From Spinacia oleracea (lineage: Eukaryota > Streptophyta > Magnoliopsida > Caryophyllales > Amaranthaceae): DNA of 64,000 bases. The DNA lies in contig NC_079491.1 in the NCBI RefSeq assembly GCF_020520425.1, positions 7,613,143 to 7,677,142 of the forward strand, written 5' to 3'. A program made the translations under genes and the position numbers. This document shows positions 44,489 to 56,608 of this stretch, in pieces. Numbering within the stretch: the first letter of the stretch is position 1; every line of letters begins with the position of its first letter. Below the pieces are notes generated by a model. It had not been told where the DNA came from and ran no database searches. It worked only from the letters and a program-made list of their open reading frames with translations.

Positions 44489-45989
44489 GTACTGCATTCA
44501 TTTTTTATTTAATTTCTTAATTTTTTTGATTTTGTACAATTCTGTATTTTTCTTTATATGTTAGTTATCGGTTAGTGTTTGATGTTTATGTTATGGGGTT
44601 TTGAAGGAAAAGATTGTTTGCAGAGAGGGGTTCTAAAAAATTATTTGAGTATATTTTGGAGTCACATTGGCCTTATTTGGATCTTTTCACATTCAAATTT
44701 GTTGTAAATGAGTTTTTTTTATTATTGTCGGGTCAGTTTGGGTCACTTCTTGCTTCAATTTGGTTTTTTATAATCCCTATTTGGATAAGTTTGGAGACTT
44801 GGAGTGTGACACGAACCTCTGTTGTATTCTCTTTGTATTTCAGTAAAATTTTATTTGATGTGTCTAAATTACAGTTTTGATACAAATGATTAGTTATTTC
44901 GAACCAAGCCAGTATCTAAATTTGATTTGGTGTGTCTAAATTATAGTTTTGATACAAAGCACTCTTACGTGCCATTGATTCTTAAATAGTGGTGAACTGT
45001 CATGGTGATTTTTTGGCTACTAGCGCTCTTAGATAATGTGCTAGGGTCAAAAGGTTATTAATTTGGTGCCTTGGAAGCTCAGATTTTACAAATGATACCT
45101 GAAGTTTAGGCTTTACTATCTTTCTTAATTTCAATCTTGCTACTAAAGCCAATACTATAGCCCGTGCATTTATTTTGTTTTTGGGTATTCACCCCTCTGA
45201 CTTCTTATTAATCAAACATAGTTTGTGGGTGGTTTCATTGGATTGGATTTATTTTATATTTTACTCATGTTAATAACATCTGATTATCTCTGAGGGTTTG
45301 GAAAATGAAATTGGATCTGGATAAAACAATTTATCTAAATATGAACTAATATGTATGCAGGGGGTTTGGAGAGCTATGCTTCTGATTGTTATTGCTGCTG
45401 CTTTCTCTACAGGCTGCTGCTATGGCTCCTCTACTTACAGGCTGGTTCTATTACTCTTGGAGTGTGGTTGTTTCAGGCACCTTCTTCGTGTTTGCAGTGT
45501 GTCTCTGCTCTTATGTGGGATGGGGAGGGAGAGGAGAGAGAGAGAGTGTGTGTTCAAGAAAGTAGGACGTGTAAAATTATGGAGTATTACTATATGTACT
45601 TTGCATTTATGAAAAACTATGTGTGGTTTCTTTTACTGTTTTCCTTTCATTCTGGCATTTAAGGTTTATAAGCCTGAGTTCTACGAATTTTGTGCTTAAT
45701 ATTCTTAGCTTTATTTTTTGTAATTTGATCCATTGGAGAAACGAAACAATCTCTTCACTTATTCAATAGAGATTTGAATTTATACTTGAGTTGGTTGATT
45801 GAAATTGGCGAATACATATTCCGGGTTTGATTTGATCAAGCAGTTTGGTGTTCTGTATTATGAGGTTCATTTAGTTGTTGATTTAATTTTTCTGAATTTT
45901 TTGGGATTATTTCTGATTATTTGATTTTTTCCAAGTTCGATCAAAAGTGGAGATGCATCAAAGGAGAAGAATCTGTGGCTGTTCGAAGG

Positions 45990-46622
45990 AAAAAGGATGG
46001 ACCCTGTGCTAATTTGCAACAGAACCACAAACCTCTTAGGGGGGTTTGAAGCAGCGAAATTAAGGGGCGAGGAAATCACTACCCAAGCTGCTGATACACA
46101 ACGATGGGATGCCCCTCCACAGGGGACCTTCAAGATCAACACGGATGCAGCAACAGCAAGTGAAACAACGGGGCTTGGGATGGTTGTACGGGACCATACA
46201 GGCGATGTGGTAATGGCAGGGACAAAAAGAATTGAGAATGCAGTGCCAGCTCCTATGGCGGAAGCAGAAGCAGTAAGGTTTGGCATCAGTTATGCCTATG
46301 AAGCAGGCTACAGGAACGTGATGGTGGAAACAGACTGCCAAACGCTGGCTAAGATGTTGCAGGGTCAAATGAGAGAAAGAACCTACACCCAGGTTCTGGC
46401 TGATGTTATAGTAGCAATAGCAACACAATTTAACTCCATTTCTTTTCATTTTGTTCGTAGGAAATGTAATTGCGTGGCCCATTCAATAGCAAAACTCTCA
46501 CTCTCCACTGCAGAGGTGAAAGTGTGGCTAGAAGAATGCCCAACAGATGCTCTCCCTTTTGTAATTTTGGACAACTCTCTAAATGAATGATAAACCCAAA
46601 AACTCTTTCCCGTCAAAAAAAA
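45990..46622 (+). mobile_element. 5'-truncated LINE carrying the RNase H domain
   Basis: The ORF from 45997 to 46590 (197 residues) has the plant non-LTR retrotransposon RNase H (RVT_3 type): INTDAA, GMVVRDHTGDVVMAG, AEAEAVRFG, VETDC and the C-terminal RRKCNCVAHSIAKLS. This domain sits at the end of plant L1-like ORF2, so only the 3' end was inserted, as is usual for target-primed reverse transcription. After the stop come ttcccgtc and an A8 run at about 46615-46622. Flanks agaagaatctg (about 45966) and agaacaatttg (46623) agree at 9 of 11 bases and may be an old target duplication. No RT domain is present. The ORF itself is unbroken. Confidence 0.8.
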
Positions 46623-46799
46623 GAACAATTTGGGAAAAAATATCTACTAAAGAAGAAATGAAGTAATATATGCAAATTTTGACTGTTTTAGTTGTTTTTT
46701 ACTTTTTAGTACTGAATTTGAGTAAATTGTGTTCATTTCTTATTTTAAGGAAAATCGCCATGAAATATGTAATTTGGTCTGGTTTGTGACAATATATCC

Positions 46800-46906
46800 A
46801 TCTATAATTTTAGTTTGTGTATAATTTCGCACACATCGCGTGCATATAAGATCTATAATTTTAGTTTGTGTATAATCTCGCACGCATCGCGTGCATATAA
46901 GACTAG
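46800..46906 (+). repeat. Duplicated Helitron 3' terminus
   Basis: Two near-identical units, about 46800-46850 and 46851-46902, both read atctataattttagtttgtg then tataat-t/c-tcgcac-a/g-catcgcgtgcatataaga. Only the second has the perfect hairpin and CTAG. Confidence 0.85.
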
Positions 46907-47518
46907 TAAATATTATGTAAGGATCAAGTTCGGGCCAAGTTGCAGCCTGAAAGGATTCAGTTAATCATCTTGGGCTTAGTCAGGCCAAACCCAGTTTTTT
47001 GTGTACAATTTCACTATTCCGGGATAAAAATAGCGGGTTTTTGTACCAATTTTATAGTAAATAACCTGTTTTGAGTTGCCTGAACCCGCCCAAATTTTTT
47101 TAAAATCGGGTAAAACAAGGCCCGAAAATTGGGCCTAAGAATCTGTCCAACCTATCATTTTCATATCAGGTCAGGCCAACGGGCCAGACTCAAGATGACC
47201 AGGTCTAAATTCTACCTCAGGAAGCAAACCAGTTGTCTCAACTCTCTAGGACTGTTTACCATCTAAATTCGAATAAATCAAACTCCGATGTTATAAAATC
47301 AAATTCACACATTAAAATTCTGTCCAGATGATCATGTCCATCAAATTGTATCTCAAAGTTAATCTTAGTGTACTAAAACAAATGAATTAGTAAGCTGAAA
47401 ATGACTTAAGAGAGTTAATCTATCACTATGATCCTAAACTAAAACATGATACAGCAAATGATTGAACAGAAGGGTAAAAGCGGAATATTAACTTAGTCCC
47501 CGTATGCTTATCTTTTAA
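46907..47518. other. Intergenic: GGGCC-type repeat and UBC gene 3' flank
   Basis: About 46915-47210 holds sequence rich in gggcc, gcccaa and cgggcc words (cgggccaagttgcagcctg ... caacgggccagactcaag), a probable diverged relative of the hAT-like elements above. The rest, to 47518, should be the 3' UTR and downstream DNA of the first E2 gene. No gene seen. Confidence 0.45.
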
Positions 47519-50500
47519 TTATGGGTCTGCATGTCCAGCAAGTTCATCGTCACTTGATGTGCACCGCCCGTCACTGATATCCTCCTCCTCACTTTCATCT
47601 TCGGCATCAGAGTTACTGATGTTCTCTTTCTTTGCATAACGATCACAATATTCTGAATTAAGTATACAAAGAATCATCAGAAGAATTGAACATACACCAT
47701 TTCCTTTTTCAGCACTCAGTAAAAACTGTACAAGGGTAGATTTCGTAACTGTTCCATTTTATCTCCCACATTATATTTTGTAATCTATGATTATCACATA
47801 ATATCCACATTAACCAATAACATTAAATGATTGATATGAAGTATTAAGTTGGCGACATATCAGAAAGAGGTGTAACCTATAAAATAAGACACTTAAGGCT
47901 GGTCATTAACATCAGTTTACTATCATTAGCTGCTTTTCCACGCCCCTAGTATATAGTCTTAGTGAGCTTCATGGTATGCATCAGCCCGATTCTGCCCTTG
48001 GTGTTTTCAACTCTCATTTTCTTTAAATATATTACGAAAAGGCCACTGTTACTAAGAACAAATAGTTATAAGCACCCTACCCTCCCAACAAGCCGGGGAG
48101 AAAAAGGGTTGTATTCACTCTCAAACCACCACATTGGTGTGTACTTGTGATTCCAGATTTCCCGACAGGCAAGGGCTCTGTTGTTTGGCAAAGTAAGTAA
48201 GCATATGCAAGAAAATTCCTTTTTGTTACAGTATCCTCCATCTTCAATCCTTCTTAACTTAATTTTCAACAGAGGGAAGTCAGAAGAAGCCACTAGCAAT
48301 TTTCACTAGTGGATTATACAATGGGCAAAATCACATGTCTCATTAACACATTCGTTACTTATTCCTTTTGATGTACATCAATCATTTTTGTTCCTAATCA
48401 AGGGTCTTAATGTAAACAACTTCTCTGCAACAAAGAAAAAGGCCTTATACATCTAAATTCGACCCTTGATATGAGATAATGGAAGGTTTATCTTGAATTC
48501 TTGACAATATTGAACATAAGACTTGGGTTCTTCAACCATAGTTCATGGGTAAAAGATCCTAGAGTAAAACAATACAACAACACCAGAACCATAATCCCAA
48601 AAGGATGAGGTCAGCTGCATAACCAAGATTTAATCTCCCGTGGTTGTCCACAAAGATCCTCTTCCTCCATTCACTTCTATCAAGTGGTAGATGTTAATGC
48701 AAACCCAATCTCTCCTAATATCATTTTTAACTTCCTCCACACAAGTAATCTTTGGCCTCCTTTGGCTTTTTCAGAACTCCTCATAATCCCAACTCTCCAC
48801 TTTCATTTAGGAGTAAAAACAACGTTAAGAGGACAACATATATCTTCCAGACTCCAGAGAAATAAAACAAGGTTGGTTTTACAAAAATCCAGATGACCAA
48901 CTCCATGTTTTCAAAATTTGGCGGGAGGTTTCAAGGCAAAAGTCCACTCAAATTTGAGTTCTAACTTCCCCCCTCCCCCCCCTCCCCCCTCTCTCCTCTG
49001 TTTTCTCTCTTCTCCAATAACCCTCATCTAAAAGTGGAAGACTTTATTTCATACTCCATTCAAGTCATCCAGTTGATCTCCCCCTATCCCAGGAATCTAC
49101 CAAATCAGCACATACAAACAGGCAAGAATAAAGGGTAAAAAAAGCTGAAATCTAGATCAAAATGATAGAATACGTCATTTCATCAGGAAAGAGCAGAAAG
49201 ATAAAATGCTGATTAGGGAAGTATCTTACCTTTGACCTTCTGTTCATACTGTTGTCTATCCTTCATCATTAATGAAGCAGCATCACCATTAAGAGGATCT
49301 GAAGCATTAGGATACAACAGAAGTTGTGGAAGAAAGACTTCAAACACATTTAGTAAATCTGCACCAAGCCAACAACAAGAGTCATTCGTGTTTTGGAGTC
49401 AAAATGAAAACAAAAAACTGAAAGCAATCAAAGCCTTGTAAAATACTCTGTACGAAGTAAATTTTAAAGTGATGATTACCAAACATAGGACTCCATGATT
49501 GGTTGATAACATCCAAGCACACCGAGCCAGACCTGAAGATTGTAAGAATAATTTAAGACATAACTAATAAGCATTCACTCAGATCAACAGCTATCAGGGA
49601 ATACCTTTCCATATGCTCTAGGAATAGGAGTAAACTCACAGTTCATCAACATTTGGGTGGAATATTTTGTTTATAAACCCAATGGAAGGGGACTTATAAG
49701 GATAGCCATCTGGAAGCTCAACATGGACTTTCCACACCCCACCTTCATAGAGACCTATAGTCACCACAACGAACGTAAGAGTTCTTTTTAAAAAAAAATT
49801 AGAAACCATGAATAGCTAACCTAGAACCTCAAATAAAAATATCACACAAGTTGCATACATGTCCATGAGGACATTTTCTTGTGATCAAGTAATATATATA
49901 TAAAAAAAATGGTAAGGAAGAAGGGAAGCAAGGATAGTGCGAACTGTAACGAACTAAACAAGTGACAAGTTGCTTCAACATACTCTCTTTTGGACCGTTG
50001 AACACGACGTTGAACTCGCTAAGCCCATCATTTATAGTCTCTACTGAATAATCACTCATCATCCTGAATACAACGGTAAGATCAATTAAAGAAAAAGAGT
50101 TAAACATTATGAATATAGTCCATGGAAAAAACCAACACATTGATACTGCAAAAGGGTTAAAACTTAAAGGCTTAAAGCATTTAGAGGTTAGGAGTTTATG
50201 AGATTAACAATCCCTTTTTGATTGCATAGACAGCCTGCTACCAACTAAACATCCCTAAACCAGCAGCAGGAATCCTCATTAAAGATTTAAAGGCATAAGG
50301 AAAAAATAATATGGTAATAGTATAACGACAACAGGATATGATGCAACAAACTTGAGCAACAAATGCTTCAGATTCTTAGAGCAGATGCACATAAAAACAG
50401 GTACTGTTAGTTCAGACTCCAGAACTATGTTGGATGAACCCTTCATTCACTTCTAACTGCCTGTATTGATCTTAAAGCCATGCCAAAGTAACGTACGGCC

Positions 50501-50618
50501 AATATTAAAACCACAGAGATACAGAATTCAGTATATTTTAGAAAAAAAGAATATTAAGACGCTGAGGAGCTTACAGCTTCATAACATCCATCTCTCTTCT
50601 CTTACTTGGTGAAGACAT
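47519..50618 (-). CDS. E2 ubiquitin-conjugating enzyme, UBC4/5/6 (UBE2H) type, copy A
   Basis: Complete gene of six coding exons: 50618-50575, 50063-49984, 49754-49640, 49532-49480, 49358-49230 and 47652-47519. All junctions are GT/AG and in phase, giving 184 residues. E2 enzymes take ubiquitin from E1 as a thioester on a cysteine and pass it to substrates with an E3. The start [11 protein letters not shown], His74-Pro75-Asn76 motif, catalytic Cys85 in [11 protein letters not shown], and SPMFDLLN are those of plant UBC4/UBC5/UBC6 and human UBE2H. The C-terminus is the family's acidic tail ([12 protein letters not shown]) ending in GHADP. Nothing is broken. A 5' UTR intron follows upstream (52543-50658). 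A second, diverged copy lies 3.9 kb away on the same strand. Confidence 0.95.
48966..49015 (+). repeat. Polypyrimidine tract in intron 5 of E2 gene A
   Basis: Nearly pure C/T run (ttccccccctcccccccctc and onward) within the last coding intron. On the coding strand it is a purine, G-rich run with G-quadruplex-like spacing. Confidence 0.8.
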
Positions 50619-52650
50619 AGTAATCAAATGTGTCAAGCTTGTGCCAAATTGATCTGTCTGAGTAGAAGATGGCAGAAAAAGAGAAGTAATAAGTAAAAAT
50701 AAACATGACAAAACATCGGCTAGTATTCACAACAGAACAAGCTAGAGCATTCATCCGTATGCATACGGATTCAGGAACTATTAACAGGGTCATTTTCCCG
50801 AAAGGGTAAAAAATGGTGTCACTGAAGAAAGTATCCAAGGAAGGTTAAAAAAGAGTCCAACCCTCAAAGCAGAAATTCAATAACCAGCAAGAGGGCTGTA
50901 GAAGCTGAATAAACGTCAAATTTGTGCAGGAAATGCAATTCATTGTCTAATAAATATGTGATTGCTCTTACAAAGGAAACCGAAGTTAGAGAAAATGGTA
51001 CTTTGAAGTGGTAGATGCATAAGCGAAGATGATAACACCTGCTGGGCTCACCAATGGTTTGAACACAGGGTTTTCCTGATAATAGGCTTTGACTGGAATA
51101 TTTTATCCATTCCCACAAGAACAGGCAGGGTGGATTGCCAAAGTTTTACATAGATATATACACACAGCCAAACTGAACACAGAAATCTTTTCACAATGTT
51201 CACTAATCCCACTAGGAAAAATCTCGAGAATTTTGAGGCTAAAATATGCCATGTAATAAAATTTCCTACAGACACCATAGAAAAGCCGGCGACCCTTTCA
51301 TTATTTTTACAAATTAATAACTTTTCAAAACATCGGAAGTAAAAAATTCAGAAACTTAATACTCCACAGAATTTTTTAATTTTGGATGAGTGCAGTCTGC
51401 CTACATTCTGCAGACTGCACTCATGGGTCATGGGTCATGGGTCAATCAACTTGTGATTCCACTTGTTATTCCAATTTGTTTAGGACTCTTTTGGCTGCAA
51501 GTTTTAGGTGGCTTAGGAATCTAGGAAGGCGAAACTCTATTGTCTATATAAAGGCATTGTTTAATATGAACAAAAACCATATTTAAGTTTTGTGAATTGA
51601 TGAACTTTTGCTATTTAGTTCTTGCGAGAATCAAGAGTACTATCCATCGATTAATACATAATACATCACGAATCATGTCCATATTCCATAGATTTCCACC
51701 CTTAATATTCTTCAGGTTTTTGTGCATCAATACTTAGCAAATCCGGATCGGAATCCACAAACACTTGGTTCTAAATTCCAAGATGCAATAACTCATTCCA
51801 CCAAAGACTTCACAAGGGACAACATTGGGTAATATACTATTGTGATCCCCGCGGCTACTCAAATGTTAGCTATCCTTAAGTCGTCAATAGTCACACATAG
51901 TCCATAAGGTTACCTAAATCGTTCTAAACTTGACATTCTTAACCAAACCCTCCAAGCAATGCTACTATTTAGCACTCCTAGATGAAACCAGACTGAAAAT
52001 CAAAGCCAAATCTCTTCCATACACATCAAGAAATGTAACTCTTAATCCTCGTGAAAACGATGAACTTTCAAAAACCTAAACCATTCTGAATGCGATCAAA
52101 GCTCATTTGAACACTTCCCTGCCCATTATACCAAATTAAATTGTACTAATGCAAATAGTCTACTTGCCGCTACTGCTTGTTTCATCAAAACTACATATCT
52201 TTGCAACAAATAAGCAAACCAATCATCAATGCATTATAATTGAAATCAAAATTCCTGGGTACAGTCCCCTCCTGTTGAAAGCAGTATAGATGGTATAGTA
52301 CAAAGTCAATCACAAAAAAAAAAAAAAAAAAGCATAACCCAACATAAATTATGCACAATGCGGTTAATTAATTACCCAATTATAATCAAAACCCAAGTTC
52401 ATCACATTTACAAACAATTGAGAAAACCCAGTAAAAAGAATTTCCCAAGAAAACAGAAGAGATCCTAATTCATAAGAAAAAGATTGTTCAATCAATCGCT
52501 GTATATAATTGCAGAAGAAATTAAAAGGGAAAAGTGGACTAACCAAACAAGATGATTACAAATTGACGAACACCCAGATTGTGAAAGGAATTACGTGGGT
52601 TTAAATATCAAAAGGTAAAATGCAATCTTTGTTGTTGTTCTTTGTTGTTG
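50619..52650 (-). other. 5' UTR exons and long 5' UTR intron of E2 gene A
   Basis: On the minus strand a donor tttg|gttagt ends an upstream exon at 52544, and an acceptor ctactcag|acag at 50657 precedes the start codon by 39 bases. The implied intron is 52543-50658. The paralogous gene B has the same arrangement with the same gttagt donor, which supports the call. Long 5' UTR introns often boost expression in plants, but that is not shown here. The promoter should lie just above about 52650. Confidence 0.6.
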
Positions 52651-54496
52651 ATGAAAGAAAAAGGGGAGGAGAGGGAAAAAAGAGAGAAAAAGAGAAAGGT
52701 ATAAAAGGAGGTTGATTAAAAAAAGTAGGGGATAGAGAAGGAATTAATTAAGGAATGATCAAATGTCGACATGTTAAAGGGTTCACGTGGTGATAAGTAT
52801 GTCGTGCAACGTGTAAAATCAGCTCTTTTTTAAATAGAGTACGACGATAGGAATGACAGGTGAATATAATTTTGTGGATCTCGCACTTTACATGTTTAAA
52901 TTGGAGCTGATATGGACGTGACTTTGGTGGATGGTGAAAGGATATGGATATTAAAAGTCATATCCAATTGGGTTAATGGTGGATATGAACTTAAATCTGC
53001 CCATATACATATGTTAGTCCGATCTTTACCCTATACCCATAACTTTGAAGAATTTTCTAAATTTTTTTTAAAAAATCATGCGGATATAGAAGAATACCTG
53101 GAGATAGTAGGTGGGTATAAGCCGATAATAGGATTATGAATATTCACTTGAGTGGTGGAGTGAGTGTGAATTTAGGTTTATACCCACATGGGCGGGGTAT
53201 GGATATTTACTTTGTTTCAGGTATGGGTGGTGGATAGGTTGTGGATACGAAATATTAAGGTGAGTATGGATCGGGGTCGGGGTTGTCTACTTGTTTGCAC
53301 CCATCCCGCCCGTTTTTCATCCCAAGAGTGTTTTCTTATATTTGTTTCGCTTTTCATAGGACGTGAAAACTAAATTTTCTGAACTAGTTAAAGTTGGATA
53401 CATTTTGATTTAAGCTATTAGGACAACATATTCTAGCATGAGAAAGAAATTAGGAATCCCTATGTTCTTATTATTTTTAGTGTTCTAGGTTTCATTTTCG
53501 ATGTTTTAAGATCAATATAAGTGATGGAGGTTCATACTCCTTAATACGAAAATTTACGGACAATATCAAATAAAAAATCTTGAAAGTTAAGTTTACACGT
53601 CATTATACTACGTATATAAAAAAAATATTAAACTATTTTTTTATGCATTCCAACTAAAGATCGAATTATTAATGTCGAAATCGGTATTCAAATAAGGATA
53701 AATTTTAATTCAGATTATATACTTCATGTTAGGGTAACCATCTTAACAAGCTAATTTAAAAGTTCAATCTCTACTCAAATTACAAATAAAATTTATCATA
53801 TCAATTAATCTTAGGTACAGAGTTCAACAATTTACATTAACAAGGTCGTCCTCCTCAAATAAAACAAGAAGTCTTAGCTTCAAAATTCGACAAAATTGTG
53901 AAAACTCTTAAAAGGGACTCCTGGAGTGATATTGCGGTAAGCCCGATCTCATGGTTACTCGACTCGACTCGACTCTTTTACGACCAGAATCAAGCTCAAG
54001 TCGAACCGTGAGGATATACAAACTACAAGATTTCAAGTTTGGCAATGCAAGAAGAACAAGAAGCATAAATGAAGAAGAGATATATACAACTAATGAAAGC
54101 TACTGTAATATTTACACAACACTTCCTGCTTACTACAGAGTATTATCTAATCCATTCGAGCCTTTGGCACGAATTATACAACCCTAGACAACTGATTTCA
54201 ACAATTGCTGTGCAACAAGGTAGCAAAAAAATGATGAAAAAAGCTCGAACAAAATTTGCAAGATATAACAGGAAAGTCTCATTTTAGTCCTCATCTCATC
54301 TCCTCTTACGAAAATCAGAAATTAGCCAATTTGTTTTCGGGATTTCTGAAGAATTAAACAGCATCACTTATCTCAGACCAAAAGAGCTAGAATTAATGTT
54401 TCAAAAATGGCAAGCATAATCCTCTCATAGTGATAGTGGTACCAACCAAGTAAGTTCGTTAAGGTAAAAGATAACAGTATGAAGTGTCACCGCCTT
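52651..54496. other. Intergenic region between the two E2 genes
   Basis: About 52900-53340 contains wording such as gatatggatattaaaagtca, ggatcggggtcggggttg and cacccatcccgcccg, resembling the GC-rich hAT-like repeats but without clear ends. The remainder is AT-rich. Small ORFs (52912-53139, 53951-54187) match no family. The end of the stretch should hold the 3' UTR of gene B. Confidence 0.45.
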
Positions 54497-56608
54497 TCAC
54501 GGTTCTGCAGTCTCATCATCACTTGATGTAGCTTTCCCGTCACTGTCTTCACTGGTGTTTCTTCCTTCAACAGGAGGGCCCAAAATATTCTCCCTCTTGG
54601 CATATTGTTCACAGTATTCTGGACAAATAAGAAACATAATTACCTAAATGGCTAAATATAATTTAAGTTTGCAGAGAGTAGCATTTCCTTAAACAAAGCT
54701 TTTACTATGGACCAGTGAATGATAGTTGCACTTGCACATGTTACAGTAGACAAAACCCTCCAAAATAACCTAGATAAATTTGTATCATCATGCCTTGATT
54801 TGGTAACTCAACAATTAGTGATACTAAAATGCCACTAAACACATTTCAGAATAAGACATGCTTCTTAAGTTCATAGTTACCATGGTAAATGCATTGGTAA
54901 GGTTGAACCTGTTCTTGCTAACATCAGTTACACAACCACCATTTTCCATATTGGTATGTATTCCCCGTCCTATTTATGATCATATAGTCCCACCACTTAA
55001 CTCTGTTATCAACTATATATAAACCCACTTTTCTTTCTCATAAAATTCGCCCCCAACCAAAACTTAAAAACCATGCCAAACAGTCAAACACTGAGACACC
55101 TCTGCGGCGGAGAAACAGAAACAGACAAAATGAGGCGAATACAGAATCTAAAATGCACAAAATTATACCTTTAACTCTTTTTTCATATTGCTCTTTGTCC
55201 CTCAGCATTTGGACAGCAGCATCAACATTGAAGGGATCTGAAGGATTTGGGTAAAGCAGAAGCAGGGGAAGAAACGTCTCAAAGACATTCGCAAGATCTA
55301 CAGCAGAAACCAGCACCAATCAACCAACTAAGTAGACAGAGAAACCAGAGTAATAGAATAACAATTAACTTGTGATGTAATCCAAAGATCAAAAAATATA
55401 AGAGAATTACCAAACGCAGAGTTCCATGTCTCGTTGATTACATTCATGCAAACAGCGCCTGAGCTGAAGTTTCAGAAAATACACTTTTGGTCAGTGCTCT
55501 CCAAAATTATCGATTAAAATGAAGTACCCTAATAAGTAGGTATTGCATAAGTAGTCTGTTAAGGGTAGTTTGAGGAAGAAGATACTCGGTTAATTAGAAG
55601 AGGGAAATGAGAATCAGGAAATGCTACAATTAAGGGAAAGTAGGCAAAGAGAAAAGCGTGAGGAAAAGTGTGAAAAGCATCAATTGATTGTTCTGTTTTC
55701 CAGGATACTAATCATAGTTACACTTTGTTTCTTTAATTCTTCCATTGACTATACTCCAGTTATGTTAACTCATATCAATTGACTATTATACATATGCTAT
55801 TGATAGACAGTGTAGACTAATAAACTCACCTCTCATCAATATTTGGATGGAGAATTTTGTTCAAGAACTTAATAGAAGGCCGCTTGTAAGGATAAGAATC
55901 CGGAAGTTTAACCTGGATTTTCCAAACCCCTCCCTCATAAGGACCTGCAACCACAATTCACATTGCATACTTTAAAGAACGAATAGCCAATTCACTCAAA
56001 CTTGGCAAAAATATTAGCTGCCTCTAACCCCGCCTTTGGAAATGGGCTAACACATTTTCTATCATTGTGTTTGATAGAGTACATAAGTATACATACTTTC
56101 TTTTGGACCATGGAACACCACATTGAATTGATTAGTTGAATCATCTATTGTCTCCACAATGAAATCACTCATCAATCTGAAAAGAAAGTACATTAACTGT
56201 CAAAACAATCATCTGACAGAAATCAAAATGAAATATCACTCAGGAAAACAATCTCAATGATGTGTAAAACGAGTTCTGATAAGAAAATGAAAATAATGTT
56301 TAAAAGGCGCAGCATCAATATAAGCCTGGTGATATAGCTTAATAATAGATTACTCAAATAGTCAAATATACAATTTAATTCCACAAAACAAAGAGACGGA
56401 AGAATTCAAATGACATTTGACATAATACACTTACCCCAACAAAGGATTTCAAGTCATAGCTTTGAGGTAAAATACATTTTGTACAAAAGGAACTTAATTT
56501 GATGACTAGTAAATTAGAGCCAGCAACATTAAAATATATGAAGTATTAATGTAAGGAACTTTACAGTTTGTAAAAATCCGTATCTCTTCTCTTGTTTGGT
56601 GCAGACAT
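54497..56608 (-). CDS. E2 ubiquitin-conjugating enzyme, UBC4/5/6 (UBE2H) type, diverged copy B
   Basis: Six coding exons: 56608-56565, 56176-56097, 55944-55830, 55463-55411, 55297-55169 and 54618-54497. Exons 1-5 have exactly the lengths of copy A (44, 80, 115, 53 and 129 bases), and splice phases are identical, so this is a tandem duplicate. It gives 180 residues. The catalytic fold markers remain: His74-Pro75-Asn76 and Cys85. The surroundings have changed: [18 protein letters not shown] replaces the [11 protein letters not shown]...SPMFDL pattern, and the N-terminus is [14 protein letters not shown]. The C-terminal tail is less acidic ([15 protein letters not shown]). All frames and splice sites are intact, so it is probably expressed, perhaps with altered E3 or substrate preference. 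Confidence 0.93.

Larger units (their letters stand above)
43616..46906 (+). mobile_element. Candidate non-autonomous Helitron with gene-like fragments
   Basis: The 5' end begins tctctattatataagctag directly after an A (43615), like plant Helitron 5' termini. The 3' end has a perfect hairpin gcacgc-atc-gcgtgc (about 46880-46894), then atataaga and the terminal CTAG (46903-46906) followed by a T, the Helitron signature of hairpin, short spacer, CTRR and insertion between A and T. No inverted repeats or target duplication are expected or seen. The 3.3-kb interior has no Rep/helicase ORF. It has a CT-rich, UTR-like stretch (43780-43960), an exon flanked by splice signals (44422-44488), another partial exon (from 45936) and a LINE RNase H tail (45990-46622). 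This looks like host DNA carried by a rolling-circle transposon. Confidence 0.6.

Noticed and set aside
45351-45662. Hydrophobic Cys/Leu-rich ORF inside the Helitron as a gene
   Set aside because: No family motif, overlapping open frames in two phases, and a simple-repeat (gagaga) segment; more likely intron or captured non-coding sequence.
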